Below, piece after piece: positions 19,603 through 28,891 of a stretch of 64,000 nt of DNA. The position numbers were made by a program, and so were the translations under genes. The stretch lies in contig JALOPZ010000002.1 in the NCBI GenBank assembly GCA_025453605.1, forward strand, positions 320,631 through 384,630, given 5' to 3'. The notes beneath the pieces are model-generated. The model was not told the DNA's origin, did not search any database, and saw nothing but the letters and a program-made list of their open reading frames with translations. Position 1 is the first letter of the stretch. The number at the start of each line of letters is the position of its first letter. The DNA comes from Candidatus Margulisiibacteriota bacterium (GTDB lineage: Bacteria; Margulisbacteria; WOR-1; O2-12-FULL-45-9; XYB2-FULL-48-7).

Positions 19603-19608
19603 ATTATA
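19603..19608 (-). promoter_or_regulatory. -10 box for a leaderless hisF transcript
   Basis: TATAAT on the minus strand ends seven bases before the hisF ATG at 19595; no Shine-Dalgarno lies between. A weak -35-like TTTCAT sits 17 bases upstream. Confidence 0.55.
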
Positions 19609-19724
19609 ATGCCTTTATCGTGATAATGAAAGCCTGAAATTATTTACTATTTACGCTGAAATATCTATGTCAATCCGCACAACCTGGTTTTGCTTTATAG
19701 CGGATAATCTGGAGGCGAATTTAG

Positions 19725-21050
19725 ATGGGATTACGATTAGTATTGAGCGGATTAGGCCGGGGCAGCGTTTTCGGCCCTAAACGCTTTTTAGCCGTCCATA
19801 ATCCTTTTGATGGAGATATGGGTAAAGCCGGAGATCCGTATTTGAATTGGCACTCATTAGCTAAACTTTCCCACCGAAAATCTCCAGAAGTAAGAAAGTC
19901 GGTAACCGACAATCTGGCCGGCAGATTGAATGCCCGTTTTCAACCTTTCCTCATTGAATTATTTGATGCCAAGGTGGTTCACAGCGCTTTAATTCAAGCT
20001 GCGAAACGGTTTATTGCACCAGCGGGACACGGCTTGATCCCTGAAGCGATCGAAGCCGATTTTTATCGTTGTTTTACCAAATCGGCCGGGGACCTGACTG
20101 CTGCCGATCTCAAAGAGCTATATGCCGAGGATGTTAGAGATAAGATTATTAGCAGCCATCTTCTGTTGTTTTTGGGCCAGCACCCTAATACACCGAGAAA
20201 AGTCCTCTGCGAGATACTTAGTCCCAACATAGATAATTCATTAGCTCATAAGTATGAATATGCAGTAAAACTAGCTTATCAAAGAGTGGAAGCGAGCTTA
20301 TCGACGGCTGAGTTGGATGAGATCAGCGTTAATCTGAACCAAATCAACGATTTCGTAAAACTACTGATCGCGAAACATCCTAGAGCCTCAAGAAATTTGC
20401 TCCTCCGGCTGGTAAACGATGCTCCCCACTCGACTGTTCGCCAAAATGTATTTAGGGATTGGGGAATGCATCGACAGGTTGCCTACGACCGGATATGGCA
20501 TACATTAAAGGAGGATGAGCTTTCAGCTTTATTAGCCTTCAGTGAAGACCGGCCGCTGAAGCCATTTCAGGATAGGATAATTAAACATCCGCGAACACCG
20601 AAAACCGCCATTCGGCACATATTATTTGAAGCAGCGGCGGTCGATAGTTGGCATGTTCTAGATGAGTTAAAAAGGACGGCGTTTGATATCCTTAAAGACG
20701 ATCTTTCTGGGTTCGAGCTGTTGGCTGTAGCGCAGCTCTCGCTGGATCACCGCTGTCGGCATTTAGCAGAAGTTGTTATCCAATACTCAAAAACACCGGC
20801 GGACACAATAGCGCAATTAATAGAACGACATTTCCCTAAATCAGAAAAGACAGGGATCGGTTACACGGAGAAAGAATGGGAAGATATCCCGTACGACACA
20901 TGTTGCAGTAACCTTAATGACGCGGCCTGGGCGGTTGCCTTATTGCAACATCAGGGGCTGGAAAAACAAAGGGCGATAGTTGCACAGCTGCCGGCTTTCC
21001 AGCGCGGATTAATTGAAAGTTATCTGGCAAACGAAACGGCTAATGCTTGA
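19725..21050 (+). CDS. helical repeat protein of unknown function (LRV/HEAT-like)
   Basis: A 441-residue protein with no catalytic motif I recognise. It contains spaced repeats of the form HPNTPRKVLCEIL, HPRASRNLLLRLVND, HPRTPKTAIRHIL and YSKTPADTIAQLI, each followed by helices. This resembles leucine-rich-repeat-variant or HEAT-like solenoids that bind proteins. No signal peptide or membrane segment. GGAGG lies nine bases before the ATG and GATAAT further upstream. Base use is more AT-rich and poorer in GATC than its neighbours, suggesting a different history. Its 3' end overlaps the convergent PHP gene by 11 bases. Confidence 0.7.
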   Translation: MGLRLVLSGLGRGSVFGPKRFLAVHNPFDGDMGKAGDPYLNWHSLAKLSHRKSPEVRKSVTDNLAGRLNARFQPFLIELFDAKVVHSALIQAAKRFIAPAGHGLIPEAIEADFYRCFTKSAGDLTAADLKELYAEDVRDKIISSHLLLFLGQHPNTPRKVLCEILSPNIDNSLAHKYEYAVKLAYQRVEASLSTAELDEISVNLNQINDFVKLLIAKHPRASRNLLLRLVNDAPHSTVRQNVFRDWGMHRQVAYDRIWHTLKEDELSALLAFSEDRPLKPFQDRIIKHPRTPKTAIRHILFEAAAVDSWHVLDELKRTAFDILKDDLSGFELLAVAQLSLDHRCRHLAEVVIQYSKTPADTIAQLIERHFPKSEKTGIGYTEKEWEDIPYDTCCSNLNDAAWAVALLQHQGLEKQRAIVAQLPAFQRGLIESYLANETANA

Positions 21051-21753
21051 GTAAGTATTTATCGATCTTTGCCCACGAAGTATTGACCACGTCGTCCTCC
21101 GTCAGGCCGGCGGCTTTTACCACTTTCAGCGCCTCGGTAAAATCACCGACCATCGGCGCGATGTGCGAGTCGGTCCCCAGCACCACTTTCCAGCCCTGGC
21201 GCTTGATTTCCCGGGCAAAAGCGAGGCTATTGTCGCCGCTCCCGGGGCGGGAAAGGGGCGAACTGTTATTGATCTCGATCAGCACCCCGCGTGCCTTGGC
21301 CGCGGCGACCGTCTCCGGAATATTGAGCGGGTATTTGGCGTTCTCCGGATGGGCGATGATCTTGACCGCCGGGTTTTTCAGCGCCCGGAGGAGGACATCC
21401 GTGTTCTGCCGTTCGCCCTGGTTATCGTAGCCGACCCGGGGATGCATGGCGACGATCACGACCTGCAGGCCGCCCCACTCCAGCGTTTCCCGGTCGAGAT
21501 CGATCTCCCCCTGCTTGTTGATGATGTTCGCCTCCGCCCCGCGCAGAAGGCGGACCCCGTTCATTTTTTCCGGGATCATCCGCATGTTGGCAAAATGGTA
21601 GAAATGGGGGGCGCCGGGCATCGCCGGACCGTGGTCGGTCACGGCCAGACCGCTTAAACCGATCTTTTTTGCCTGGCGGACGTATTCTTCAATGGTGGAA
21701 TAAGCGTGGCCCGAGGAGACGGTGTGGACGTGCAGGTCGCAGACCAGCTTCAC
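21040..21753 (-). CDS. PHP-domain phosphatase/phosphoesterase (YcdX-like)
   Basis: A 237-residue metal-dependent phosphoesterase. The PHP metal ligands are visible in order: CDLHVHTVSSGHAYS, AVTDHG, GAEANI, VAMHPR, IAHPEN and LGTDSH. Length fits YcdX-type stand-alone PHP enzymes; the substrate is unknown. Coupled to yebC by an ATGA overlap and last in the aldolase-yebC-PHP unit. Confidence 0.85.
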   Translation of the reverse strand: MKLVCDLHVHTVSSGHAYSTIEEYVRQAKKIGLSGLAVTDHGPAMPGAPHFYHFANMRMIPEKMNGVRLLRGAEANIINKQGEIDLDRETLEWGGLQVVIVAMHPRVGYDNQGERQNTDVLLRALKNPAVKIIAHPENAKYPLNIPETVAAAKARGVLIEINNSSPLSRPGSGDNSLAFAREIKRQGWKVVLGTDSHIAPMVGDFTEALKVVKAAGLTEDDVVNTSWAKIDKYLLKH

Positions 21754-22493
21754 TGCAACTTTTCCATTTCTTCGTCGGAAATGTCAAAATTGGCATGGAC
21801 GGCCTGGATATCGTCCTGCTCCTCAAGCTTATTGATCAGGTTCATCAGCTTCTGCGCCGGCTCACCGGTCACTTTGACATTAGTATCGGCGACCATCGTC
21901 ACTTCGGCCTCGGTCGGCGTGAACCCTTTGGCTTTGAGCGCGTCGCGGACCGCCTCGAATTGCTCCGGCGCGGTCAGGACCTCCACGGTCGACTCGCCGC
22001 TCTGGATGTCTTCTGCCCCAGCGTCGATCGCCGTCATGGTCAGGCTTTCTTCGTCGATCCCGGCTTTGTCAAAAACTATGCTCCCCTTGCGCTTGAACAT
22101 ATAGGAAACGCTGCCGGAGGCGCCAAGATTCCCGCCCCCTTTTTCAAAAATGTTGCGAACTTCGCCGACCGCCCGGTTCCGGTTGTCGGTCAGGACTTCG
22201 ATGATCATCGCCACGCCGCCCGGCCCGAAGCCTTCGTAGGTCAGCTCTTCCATCGCGACCGCTCCGGCCCCGGTCGCCTTGTCGATCGCCCGTTTGATAT
22301 TATCATTGGGCATGTTCGCCGCTTTGGCCTTATCGATCGCCAGGCGAAGCCGGGGATTACCGGCCGGGTCGCCGCCGCCGATCCGGGCGGCCGAAGCGAT
22401 CTCGCGGATGATCTTGGTAAAGACCTTGCCGCGGGCGGCGTCGGTCTTCGCCTTGGAGCGTTTGATCGTTGCCCATTTAGAATGGCCGGACAT
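21750..22493 (-). CDS. yebC: YebC/PmpR family DNA-binding or translation factor
   Basis: A 247-residue protein with the family N-terminus MSGHSKWATIKRSK, then GGGDPAGNPRLRLAIDKA, and YEGFGPGGVAMIIEVLTDN. YebC proteins were described as transcription regulators and more recently as factors relieving ribosome stalling (established for the family, not shown here). The ATG shares one base with the upstream stop (TGATG). Confidence 0.93.
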   Translation of the reverse strand: MSGHSKWATIKRSKAKTDAARGKVFTKIIREIASAARIGGGDPAGNPRLRLAIDKAKAANMPNDNIKRAIDKATGAGAVAMEELTYEGFGPGGVAMIIEVLTDNRNRAVGEVRNIFEKGGGNLGASGSVSYMFKRKGSIVFDKAGIDEESLTMTAIDAGAEDIQSGESTVEVLTAPEQFEAVRDALKAKGFTPTEAEVTMVADTNVKVTGEPAQKLMNLINKLEEQDDIQAVHANFDISDEEMEKLQ

Positions 22494-23449
22494 CAGGCGA
22501 GCTCCCCATCATTGAGCAGACTGCGGTACAACTCGACAAAGCGCTTGCTCCCCTTCCCCGAGCGCATTTCCATCGCGGAGCGCGGGTGCTGGTTGAGGAT
22601 GCCGGTGATCATGTCAGGGATCATGTACCCCCACTCGATCTGCTGCCGGAGCGGAATGAACTCTTTTTCGATGATCTCCAGGATCGGATCGAGCTTGAAT
22701 TTGGGATTCTTGAGAAAAGCGAGCAGCAGCTCCAGCGGGCAATTACCGGCCGCCCGGCCGATCCCGTAGATCGTCGCGTCGAGGTAATTTGCCCCCTTGC
22801 GGACCGCTTCGATCGTGTTGGCAAAGCCGAGCTGCTGGTTGTTGTGGCAATGAATGCCGACTTCGATCCCCTTCGGATTAAGGATCCCCTTATAAAGGTT
22901 GGTCAGAAAATGGATCTGCTCGGAGAACATCGCTCCAAAACTGTCGACCACGTAAACCGCCTTGAGCGGACACTCGGCCAGCTGCTTGAGCCCTTCTTCC
23001 AGGTCCGGAACCAAAGCGGTTGAGACCGCCATGATGTTGACCGTTGTTTCGTACCCTTTGTCGGCGCACTGTTTGACCAGGGCGATCGCCTTGTCGATAT
23101 CCTTGACATAGCAGGCGACCCGCATCAGGTCGACCACGCTATCCTTTTTGAGCGGAATATCTTCGGCGTCGACCCGGCCGATGTCGACCATGGCGGAGAG
23201 CTTGGACTTGGACTCGATCCCGTCGATCATCCGCCGGACAAAAGCTTCTTCCAGGAACTTGGTCTCGCCAAATTTCCCGGCAGTGAAGTACTTTTTGGAT
23301 GCGCGGTAACCGAGCTCGATGTAGTCAACCCCGGCGGCAGAACACGCCTGGTAAACGGCGCGGACCAGCCGGTCATCAAAAAGGTGGTCATTGATCAGAC
23401 CACCATCGCGAATGGTGCAATCGAGCACCTTGATCTCAGGACGGTACAT
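22493..23449 (-). CDS. DRE-TIM metallolyase (HMGL-like aldolase domain)
   Basis: A 318-residue TIM-barrel enzyme. LDCTIRDGG at the N-terminus is the metal-binding DxTxRDG motif; VDSFGAM and GIHCHNNQQLGFAN supply the remaining ligands (His-x-His). It resembles 4-hydroxy-2-oxovalerate aldolase and the catalytic half of isopropylmalate/HMG-CoA lyase enzymes, but lacks their C-terminal regulatory or communication domains, so the substrate is open. The -10 box TATAAT upstream contains the glgA stop codon. Confidence 0.8.
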   Translation of the reverse strand: MYRPEIKVLDCTIRDGGLINDHLFDDRLVRAVYQACSAAGVDYIELGYRASKKYFTAGKFGETKFLEEAFVRRMIDGIESKSKLSAMVDIGRVDAEDIPLKKDSVVDLMRVACYVKDIDKAIALVKQCADKGYETTVNIMAVSTALVPDLEEGLKQLAECPLKAVYVVDSFGAMFSEQIHFLTNLYKGILNPKGIEVGIHCHNNQQLGFANTIEAVRKGANYLDATIYGIGRAAGNCPLELLLAFLKNPKFKLDPILEIIEKEFIPLRQQIEWGYMIPDMITGILNQHPRSAMEMRSGKGSKRFVELYRSLLNDGELA

Positions 23450-23457
23450 TATGCTCT

Positions 23458-23463
23458 ATTATA
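23458..23463 (-). promoter_or_regulatory. -10 box containing the glgA stop codon, before the aldolase gene
   Basis: TATAAT (23463-23458) lies eight bases before the ATG at 23449. The TAA stop of glgA (23461-23459) is inside this hexamer. Implied leader is one or two bases. Confidence 0.5.
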
Positions 23464-24847
23464 GCGCAGAGAGGCCGACCTTGGCCAGCGCTTTCATGTA
23501 GAGGGAGACATACTGCTTGGCCGAGGCGTCCCAGGAGTAATCAAGGTCCATGATCTTGGTCTGCAGCGGGACCCAGAGCATTTTCTTATGATACGTTTCG
23601 ACCGCCCGCTTGACCGCCGCCAGCAGCGCTTTGGCCGAATAATCGGTAAAGACGAAACCCTCGCCCTCGGCCGTCTTTGCGTTAAAATCGTGGACGGTGT
23701 CGGCCAGTCCGCCGGTCTTACGGACGATCGGCACGGTCCCGTACTTGAAGCTGATCAGCTGGCCGAGGCCGCACGGCTCATACCGGCTCGGCATCAGGAA
23801 CAGGTCGGCCCCGGCATAGATCAGTTCCGCCTGGGCAGCGTCAAATTTAAGGTTGATCCCCAGCTGATCGGGATACTTCTTCTTTAATTCGGTCAGCAGC
23901 TCATGGTATTTTTTATCACCGGTCCCGAGCACGACGAACTGGCAGCCGAGCTTCATCATCCCTTCCAGTGCTCCGGCCAGGATATCAAGCCCTTTCTGGT
24001 CGGCCAGCCGGGCGATCATTCCGATCACCGGGGCCTCTTTCTTCTGCGGCAGGCTGTTGGCCTTTTGCAGCGCCAGTTTGTTTTCCGCTTTTAAGACGAT
24101 CGTGGCCGGACTGAACCGCTTGGGGATATTCTGGTCGGTGGCCGGGTTCCAGAGGTCATAATCGATCCCGTTAATGATCCCGTACAGGTCGTGTGCCCGG
24201 GCCCGCAGCAGCCCGTCGAGACCGCAGCCATACTCGGCGGTCTGGATCTCCCGGGCGTAAGTCGGCGAAACGGTATTAATGACGTCCGCGTAAACGAACC
24301 CGGCTTTAGCCAGCGCCAGGTGGTCCCAGAACTCCAGGCCGTCCTGTTTGAAGACCTCCCAGCCGAAGCCGGTCGCCGGCAGTTTGTTCTTGTCGAACAT
24401 CCCCAGATATCCCAGATTGTGGACCGAATACACGGTCGCGATCCGCTGCAACGAGGGATCAGCCTTGTACTTAAGCTTAAGATACATGATGACCAGCGCC
24501 GACTGCCAGTCGTTGCAATGGATAACGTCGGGCTTCCAGCGAAGCTGTTTCAACAGCGGGAACGCTCCCTGACAGAAAGCCGCGAACCGCTCCAGATTAT
24601 CGGGATAATCAATCCCGCCGGGGAGCTGGTACAATCCCGCCCGGGAGCCAAAATACCGCTGGTCCTCGAAGAAAAAGACCGGAAAACCGGGGTCGATCGC
24701 GGTCGGCACGTCCTTATAACGGGGAGTATATACGCGGATATCATGACCGATCTCCTTGAGCGCCTTGGGGAGCGCTCCGGCGACGTCGGCCAGGCCGCCC
24801 GTTTTGGAGAACGGGACGATCTCTGAAGTAACGTAAAGGATCTTCAT
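23459..24847 (-). CDS. glgA: glycogen (starch) synthase, GT5
   Basis: A 462-residue ADP/UDP-glucose glucosyltransferase. N-terminal KILYVTSEIVPFSKTGGLAD holds the KxGGL substrate motif; C-terminal GT-B half contains SRYEPCGLGQLISFKYG and a second KTGGL. It extends alpha-1,4 glucan chains. The ATG overlaps the nucleotidyltransferase-fusion stop. It is the last gene of a long glycogen unit beginning near 37 kb. Confidence 0.94.
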   Translation of the reverse strand: MKILYVTSEIVPFSKTGGLADVAGALPKALKEIGHDIRVYTPRYKDVPTAIDPGFPVFFFEDQRYFGSRAGLYQLPGGIDYPDNLERFAAFCQGAFPLLKQLRWKPDVIHCNDWQSALVIMYLKLKYKADPSLQRIATVYSVHNLGYLGMFDKNKLPATGFGWEVFKQDGLEFWDHLALAKAGFVYADVINTVSPTYAREIQTAEYGCGLDGLLRARAHDLYGIINGIDYDLWNPATDQNIPKRFSPATIVLKAENKLALQKANSLPQKKEAPVIGMIARLADQKGLDILAGALEGMMKLGCQFVVLGTGDKKYHELLTELKKKYPDQLGINLKFDAAQAELIYAGADLFLMPSRYEPCGLGQLISFKYGTVPIVRKTGGLADTVHDFNAKTAEGEGFVFTDYSAKALLAAVKRAVETYHKKMLWVPLQTKIMDLDYSWDASAKQYVSLYMKALAKVGLSAL

Positions 24848-27306
24848 ATGATCGAATCGATCTTTTCGACGTAACGGGCGATCAGCTTTTGCACGGTCCG
24901 ATCGTTGTCCGCCTCGGCGCAGACGTGGATGATCGGCCGCGCCGGATCGGGGAGGATCAGGACCCAGTCCTCGCCGTCAAAGATCTTGACCCCGTCGGTC
25001 AGGTCGACTTCCTCATCTTTGACCTCGTCGATGATCGTGCGCAAAACGGTCCCTTTCTTTTCCGGGGCGCAGGAGACATCCTTGCAGGTCATAACGATCC
25101 GCGGCACCGCGGCCGAGACGGCCGAGAGTTTTTCCTTGGTCCGGGCCAGCAGTTCCAGCAGTTTGATCGTGGTGAACATAGCGTCAAAGGCTGGTTGAAA
25201 CTCCGGGAAGATAAAACCACCCAGATTTTCCCCCATCATGCTGATCCCCGGCCGGGAAGAAGCGTCCATCATATCGCGAACGCTGGTCTTGGTCCGGATA
25301 ATCTGAAAATTGAACTGTTGAGCCAGCTGATCGAGCACCCGACTGGCTTTGACCGGCACGGCGATCTGGGCTTGTTTTGTCGCTTTGGCGACCAGCAGGG
25401 CCATGACCGCCAGCTCCTGATCGCCGCGCAGCAGCGCCCCCCGCTCATCGCAGAGAAAGACCTTTTCCGCGCCGGTGTCCAGCATCACGCCCAGGTCGGC
25501 GCCGAGCGACTTGACGATCTGCGACAACTGGTCGAGCGCCTTTTCGAACGCCTGCCTGGTCTTGGTGATCTTGGTTTCGTCGATGTGGGCGTTGACGGCG
25601 ATGACCTCGATCCCCAGATCGCCGAGGATCGACGGGAAGATCGACGACGCGGAGCTGTAGGCGTAGTCGACGACCACCTTGAAGCGGGCGTTGCTGATCG
25701 CTTCGCGGTCGACCCCGCTGAGCGCTCCCTCTTTGTACGATTCCGCCACCCGATGGAACGGGAAGCTCAGTTCCCCGGTCGCCTCGACCCCGACGCGGCG
25801 GTATTCCTCGCTGGCGTAGACCCGTTCGATCTTTTTCTCCCGGGCGGAGGTCAGGTCCATCCCGTTCTCGTCAAAGAACTTAATGTCGATCACCTGCGGA
25901 TCGTAGGGTGATTTGCGGACGTGGAAGCCGCCGCGGCTTTTAAGCGCCTTGAGCTCGTAGCGGTTGACCGGGATCGGGACTTCTTCCAGGTTGGAGACGT
26001 TGACCCCGGCCGAAAGAACTCCGGCGATCAGCGCCCGGTAGATCATCCGCGACGATTTATGCGAATCACGGGAGGTGGAAATGTGCGCCCCCTGACCCAG
26101 GACCGCGCCGTAAGCGGCGCCGAGCGCCGCGGCGAACTCCGGCGTCAGTTCGACATTGCAGAGGCCGGTGACGCCGTAAGGGCCGAAAATGCTCCGGCTC
26201 CAGCGTTCGCGCCAAACCATTGAGCGGGAAACCGTCGCCCCCGCCTCGATCACTTTATGCGGCCAGACCTTGACATACGGTTTGAGATTGACATCCTTGC
26301 CGAGGTGACACTCTTCGCCGATGACCGTCCCTTCTTCCAGGAGGCTCCGGTCGCCGACCACGCTCCTGCGGGCGACGATCGCCTGCTCCAATTGCGCTTC
26401 CGCGCCGATCGTCACGTCGTCCCAGATGACGCTGTGGCGCAATCTGGCCCCCGGGCCGATCCGGCAGTTCCGGCCGATCGAGACCTCGGCCAGCAGGGCA
26501 TCGGCGGCCACGGTCGTCCCCGCGCCGATGATCACGGTCCCCTCACGCCGCACGGTCGGATCGACCGCCGCGTCACTGGCGATCTGGAACTTTTTTGCGC
26601 CGGCGATCTCGGCGTGGACCCGGGCGTATTCCGCCAGACTGCCGATATCTTTCCAGACCCCATCCGCGACGTACCCGTACAGCGGTTTTTTGTCGGTCAA
26701 CAAGCGGGGGAACAGGTCCTGGCTGAAATCGAACGACCGGCCGGCCGGAATCGCCGCCAGAACAGCCTGGTCCAGAACGTAGATCCCGCAGTTGATCGTA
26801 TCGGAAAAGACCTCACTCCAGGACGGTTTTTCCAGGAAGCGCTTGATCCGGCCCTCTTTATCGGTGATGACGATCCCGTACGGCAAAGGATTGGCTACCC
26901 GGGTCAAGACCAGGGTGGCCAGCGCTTGCTTTTGCCGGTGGTACCGGGTGACCGCCTCCAGGTCAAAATCGGTGATCAGATCGGCGCTGATGATCAAGAT
27001 CGGCTCGTCCTTGTCGGGAAAATTCTGGGCCGCGAACTTGACCGCCCCGGCGGTGCCGTAATCTTCTTTGGCCTCGGCATAAGTAAGATCGACCCCGAAG
27101 GCGGAACCGTCGCCAAAGTAACTCTTGATCGACTCCGGCTGGTGATAAAGAAGGGCGGTGATATCCTTGAACTTGTGCTTGCGGAGGAGGTAGATCACAT
27201 ATTCCATCAGCGGCTGGTTGGCGACCGGCACCATCGGCTTGGGAATATTGACCGTTAACGGATGAAGTCTGGTCCCCAGCCCGCCGGCCAGGACGATCGC
27301 TCTCAA
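24844..27306 (-). CDS. sugar-1-phosphate nucleotidyltransferase fused to a degenerate phosphohexomutase domain
   Basis: An 820-residue fusion. Residues 1-230: nucleotidyltransferase with AGGLGTRLHPLT and KPMVPVANQPLMEYV. Residues 245-370: left-handed beta-helix hexapeptides. Residues 385-820: phosphomannomutase/phosphoglucomutase fold (STSRDSHKSSRM, GENLGGFIFPEF). The mutase centre is altered: the usual TASHNP serine loop reads VRKSPYDP and the DGDxDR metal loop reads LDTGAEK. Similar fusions occur in Cyanobacteria. The start is TTG at 27306 overlapping the branching-enzyme stop (TTGA). It likely makes a nucleotide sugar for glgA; mutase activity is doubtful. Confidence 0.85.
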   Translation of the reverse strand: MRAIVLAGGLGTRLHPLTVNIPKPMVPVANQPLMEYVIYLLRKHKFKDITALLYHQPESIKSYFGDGSAFGVDLTYAEAKEDYGTAGAVKFAAQNFPDKDEPILIISADLITDFDLEAVTRYHRQKQALATLVLTRVANPLPYGIVITDKEGRIKRFLEKPSWSEVFSDTINCGIYVLDQAVLAAIPAGRSFDFSQDLFPRLLTDKKPLYGYVADGVWKDIGSLAEYARVHAEIAGAKKFQIASDAAVDPTVRREGTVIIGAGTTVAADALLAEVSIGRNCRIGPGARLRHSVIWDDVTIGAEAQLEQAIVARRSVVGDRSLLEEGTVIGEECHLGKDVNLKPYVKVWPHKVIEAGATVSRSMVWRERWSRSIFGPYGVTGLCNVELTPEFAAALGAAYGAVLGQGAHISTSRDSHKSSRMIYRALIAGVLSAGVNVSNLEEVPIPVNRYELKALKSRGGFHVRKSPYDPQVIDIKFFDENGMDLTSAREKKIERVYASEEYRRVGVEATGELSFPFHRVAESYKEGALSGVDREAISNARFKVVVDYAYSSASSIFPSILGDLGIEVIAVNAHIDETKITKTRQAFEKALDQLSQIVKSLGADLGVMLDTGAEKVFLCDERGALLRGDQELAVMALLVAKATKQAQIAVPVKASRVLDQLAQQFNFQIIRTKTSVRDMMDASSRPGISMMGENLGGFIFPEFQPAFDAMFTTIKLLELLARTKEKLSAVSAAVPRIVMTCKDVSCAPEKKGTVLRTIIDEVKDEEVDLTDGVKIFDGEDWVLILPDPARPIIHVCAEADNDRTVQKLIARYVEKIDSII

Positions 27307-28889
27307 GCGTACACCATATAATCGACCTCGGGGAAGATGTTGTCCAGCCATTCGAGCTGACCCAGATAAGGGAGGTCGATCGCGTTGGCCCTGATCCCGT
27401 CGTACAGTTTGGAGAACCGCTCAATGTGGTCTTTGGTCCGTTTATAAGCGTATGGCGGGCAGGTCCCGGTCTTGAAAATGAACGCCCAGTCCGAGGACTG
27501 CGCCAGCAGGAGCTCGCGCACCGACTGGTTCAGCGCGCGGCGCAGATCGCCGGTGGCGTGCGGGTAACTTTGCGCCAGTTCGACCATCCGGTCGGCCGCT
27601 TTGTGCAGATAGCGGTAGAGCCAGTCGTTGCTCCCGTTGAGCCAGACCTCGGCGTACCCTTTATACCCCCAGGATGACTGCGAGGGGGTGACGATCTGAT
27701 TGCGCGGATAGCGGTCCAGATATTCCGACGGCGTGATCAGCTGGACCGTTGTCTGATCAAAATGGATCTTGCGGAGGAGAAAATTCAGCCAGGCCGGTCC
27801 TTCGTACCACCAGTGCCCGTAGAGCTCGGCGTCATAAGGCGAAACGATGATCGGCTTCTTGCCCAGCCAATCGTACAGGTGTTCGACCTGCTTTTCCCGG
27901 TTGAACAGAAAGTTGCCGGCGTGGTCTGCTGCCCTTTCCAGCGCCGCCCGCTCGTGATAGGGCTGTTTGAAAGCCAGTTCGACGTTCCCGGTGATCCGAA
28001 AATACTTGATCCCGGTGTTGATCCTGGTCCCGTCAACATGGATGTACGGCCGGATATAATCGTAATCAAGGTCAAAGCCGATGTCGCGGTAGAACTCGCG
28101 GTATTGATAATCGCCCGGATAACCCTCGGCGGCGCTCCAGACCGCTTTTGATGATTCCATGTCGCGGCCGAAAGCGGCGACCCCGGATTTACAGTAAACC
28201 GGCGCGAACACGCCGTACTTAGGTCGGGGCGTACCGTGTAAGATACCGTGAGTATCGACCAGAAAAAAGCGGATCCCCGCCTCTTTGAGGAATTCGTCAT
28301 GTCCCGGCTGGTAGCCGCACTCCGGCAGCCAGATGCCGCGCGCCTTGCGGCCGAAAAGTTTTTCGTACTGAGCCGCCGCGATCATGATCTGCGCCCGGAC
28401 CGCTTTGGGATTGACCTCCATCAGCGGCAAAAAACCGTGGGTGGCGCCGCAGGTGATGATCTCCAGCTTTCCCAGGTCCTGGAACTTTTTGAAAGCCGTG
28501 ACCAGATTGCGGCCATACCGGTTGACGAACAGTTCCCGCGCTTCCTGAAATAGCCGATGATACATCCGGGCCAGCTCGTGGAACTCCGCCTGCCAGCGGG
28601 TCCGTTCCAGCTCTTTTTCGGTTAATTCGATCAGCTTGTCCAGGTGCTGGACATAACGGTCCTGCAATAAGGGGTCAACGAACATCGAGGCGAGCGTCGG
28701 CGTGATCGACATCGTCAAGCGGAAATCGACTCCGTCGTTCAATAAGCCCTCAAAGACCTTTAAGAGCGGCAGATAGGTTTCGGTGATCGCCTCGTAGAAC
28801 CAATCCTCCTCCAGAAAATCCTCGTGCTCGGGATGCCGCACGAAAGGGAGATGAGCATGGAGGACTAAGGCCAGGTAACCTTTTTCCAT
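27303..28889 (-). CDS. 1,4-alpha-glucan branching enzyme, GH57
   Basis: A 528-residue GH57 enzyme. N-terminal LVLHAHLPFVRHPEHEDFLEE is typical of the branching-enzyme subgroup; the nucleophile is the Glu in GIWLPECGY and the general acid the Asp in SPYDAELYGHWWYEG. A C-terminal helical DUF1957 region (about 420-525, QSSDWAFIFKTGT) completes the architecture known from Thermococcus and Thermus enzymes. It makes alpha-1,6 branches in glycogen. Sits directly before the nucleotidyltransferase fusion and glgA. Confidence 0.9.
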   Translation of the reverse strand: MEKGYLALVLHAHLPFVRHPEHEDFLEEDWFYEAITETYLPLLKVFEGLLNDGVDFRLTMSITPTLASMFVDPLLQDRYVQHLDKLIELTEKELERTRWQAEFHELARMYHRLFQEARELFVNRYGRNLVTAFKKFQDLGKLEIITCGATHGFLPLMEVNPKAVRAQIMIAAAQYEKLFGRKARGIWLPECGYQPGHDEFLKEAGIRFFLVDTHGILHGTPRPKYGVFAPVYCKSGVAAFGRDMESSKAVWSAAEGYPGDYQYREFYRDIGFDLDYDYIRPYIHVDGTRINTGIKYFRITGNVELAFKQPYHERAALERAADHAGNFLFNREKQVEHLYDWLGKKPIIVSPYDAELYGHWWYEGPAWLNFLLRKIHFDQTTVQLITPSEYLDRYPRNQIVTPSQSSWGYKGYAEVWLNGSNDWLYRYLHKAADRMVELAQSYPHATGDLRRALNQSVRELLLAQSSDWAFIFKTGTCPPYAYKRTKDHIERFSKLYDGIRANAIDLPYLGQLEWLDNIFPEVDYMVYA

Positions 28890-28891
28890 CC

